Source of the DNA: Alphaproteobacteria bacterium
GTDB taxonomy: Bacteria > Pseudomonadota > Alphaproteobacteria > RS24
Direction of reading: 5' to 3'
DNA: 8,320 nt
NCBI GenBank assembly: GCA_029248825.1
Contig: JAQWIP010000052.1
Location: 1-8,320 of the forward strand
Part shown: positions 7,780-8,320 of the stretch, piece after piece
How the letters are laid out: every line of letters begins with the position of its first letter
How positions within the stretch are numbered: the stretch's first letter is position 1
The notes under the pieces: generated by a model
Told to the model about the DNA's origin: nothing
What the model saw: only the letters and a program-made list of their open reading frames with translations
The model's database searches: none
Translations under genes and position numbers: made by a program

Positions 7780-8235
7780 ATGCAAAACCAAGCGCCATTT
7801 TGGCAAACCACCGCGCTGGCCGATATGGACGAGGCGCAATGGGAGGCCGTGTGCGATGGCTGTGCCAAATGTTGTTTGGTGAAATTACAAGATGAGCCCA
7901 CTGGCGAGCTGGCCTTTACCAATCTGGCCTGCCGCCAGCTCGAGCTCGGCACCTGTCGCTGCAAAGACTATGACCAGCGCACGCAGATCGTTTCCGATTG
8001 CGTGAAACTGACCAAAGATAATCTGGCGCAAATCGATTTCATGCCGCCAAGCTGTGCTTACCGTCTGCTCAACGCAGGTAAAGATCTGCCCGATTGGCAT
8101 CCGCTGGTGAGCGGCACGCCCGACAGCGTGGTGGCCGCAGGCATGTCGGTGCATGGCCGCGTAATCCCCGAGAGTGAGGCCGATGAAGACCTAGAAAATC
8201 ACGTCGTCCTATGGCCATTTGACGAAAAAAATTAG
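7780..8235 (+). CDS. YcgN/UPF0260 family cysteine-rich protein
   Basis: This 151-residue protein matches UPF0260 (YcgN), part of the YkgJ-like group thought to bind metal or Fe-S through clustered cysteines; the function is unknown. Nine cysteines are visible: Cys25, Cys28, Cys31 and Cys32 in CDGCAKCC, then Cys51, Cys59, Cys61, Cys74 and Cys92. Other hallmarks are PFW at the N-terminus, CRCKDYDQR, DFMPPSCAYRLL and DLPDWHPLVSG. There is no signal peptide or membrane helix, so it is cytoplasmic. I chose the ATG at 7780, with GAGG nine bases upstream and family homology starting at once; upstream in-frame starts at 7693 and 7750 would add residues unlike the family. It is divergent from the ABC operon across about 100 bases, in which I see no strong promoter. 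Confidence 0.9.
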   Translation: MQNQAPFWQTTALADMDEAQWEAVCDGCAKCCLVKLQDEPTGELAFTNLACRQLELGTCRCKDYDQRTQIVSDCVKLTKDNLAQIDFMPPSCAYRLLNAGKDLPDWHPLVSGTPDSVVAAGMSVHGRVIPESEADEDLENHVVLWPFDEKN

Positions 8236-8251
8236 CCTTTTGGCATTTTTT
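8235..8251 (+). terminator. Weak terminator candidate after the YcgN gene
   Basis: GCC (8235-8237) and GGC (8242-8244) pair around TTTT, followed by an A and a run of six T (8246-8251). The stem overlaps the stop codon and has only three GC pairs, so it is weak; an A-run before it may lengthen the stem. The remaining bases to 8320 are AT-rich and hold no gene that I can see. Confidence 0.3.
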
Positions 8252-8270
8252 AAGTCCTTGTTTTATCCGC

Positions 8271-8319
8271 TTTTTTTCAAAAATATACACGTAGTAGGTA
8301 GATAAGCCATTGAAAAAAA
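8271..8319. repeat. AT-rich inverted repeat at the right edge
   Basis: TTTTTTTCAA (8271-8280) is the exact reverse complement of TTGAAAAAAA (8310-8319), with 29 bases between. Low complexity makes chance plausible, and the window ends one base later, so its context is unknown. Confidence 0.25.
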
Positions 8320-8320
8320 T

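Overview
The window looks like chromosomal core DNA from an alphaproteobacterium of moderate to fairly high GC. This rests on family content: DUF6456, DUF1491 and DUF2849 are largely alphaproteobacterial, and DUF2849-cysI-DUF934 and DUF6456/sufE are familiar alphaproteobacterial neighbourhoods. I cannot name a genus. I see no phage, insertion sequence, CRISPR array, tRNA or rRNA, and no obviously new multi-gene system.

Layout. Bases 1-332 have no convincing gene. They hold two inverted repeats near the left edge (1-19 and 35-59) and a reverse-strand ORF (87-317) with a faint winged-helix look. Bases 333-560 (+) carry the C-terminal core of a DUF6456 protein without a recognisable N-terminal part, so the gene is probably truncated. 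It runs tail to tail into sufE (-), overlapping it by 40 bases. Diverging from sufE is a two-gene unit (+): a DUF1491 protein and an MscS-type mechanosensitive channel. mscS converges on a three-gene sulfite-reduction operon (-) read as DUF2849, cysI, DUF934. Upstream of that operon is the best regulatory region of the window (5031-5087): a sigma70-like promoter with one dyad embedded between -10 and -35 and a perfect 21-bp palindrome just upstream of -35. Next is an ABC importer operon (-) read as substrate-binding protein, ATPase, permease, with start/stop overlaps of 4 and 1 bases. Diverging from it is a cysteine-rich YcgN/UPF0260 protein (+). The last 85 bases hold a weak terminator candidate and AT-rich DNA without a gene.

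How it fits together. cysI with DUF2849 and DUF934 reduces sulfite to sulfide for cysteine synthesis. SufE moves sulfur from a cysteine desulfurase into Fe-S cluster assembly, which CysI (siroheme plus 4Fe-4S) depends on. The ABC importer belongs to the NMT1/THI5-like, nitrate/sulfonate/taurine-type superfamily. Its position next to the sulfite-reductase operon makes an organosulfur substrate conceivable, but a thiamine-pyrimidine precursor or another small molecule fits equally well. No siroheme synthase, cysH or flavoprotein cysJ is present in the window.
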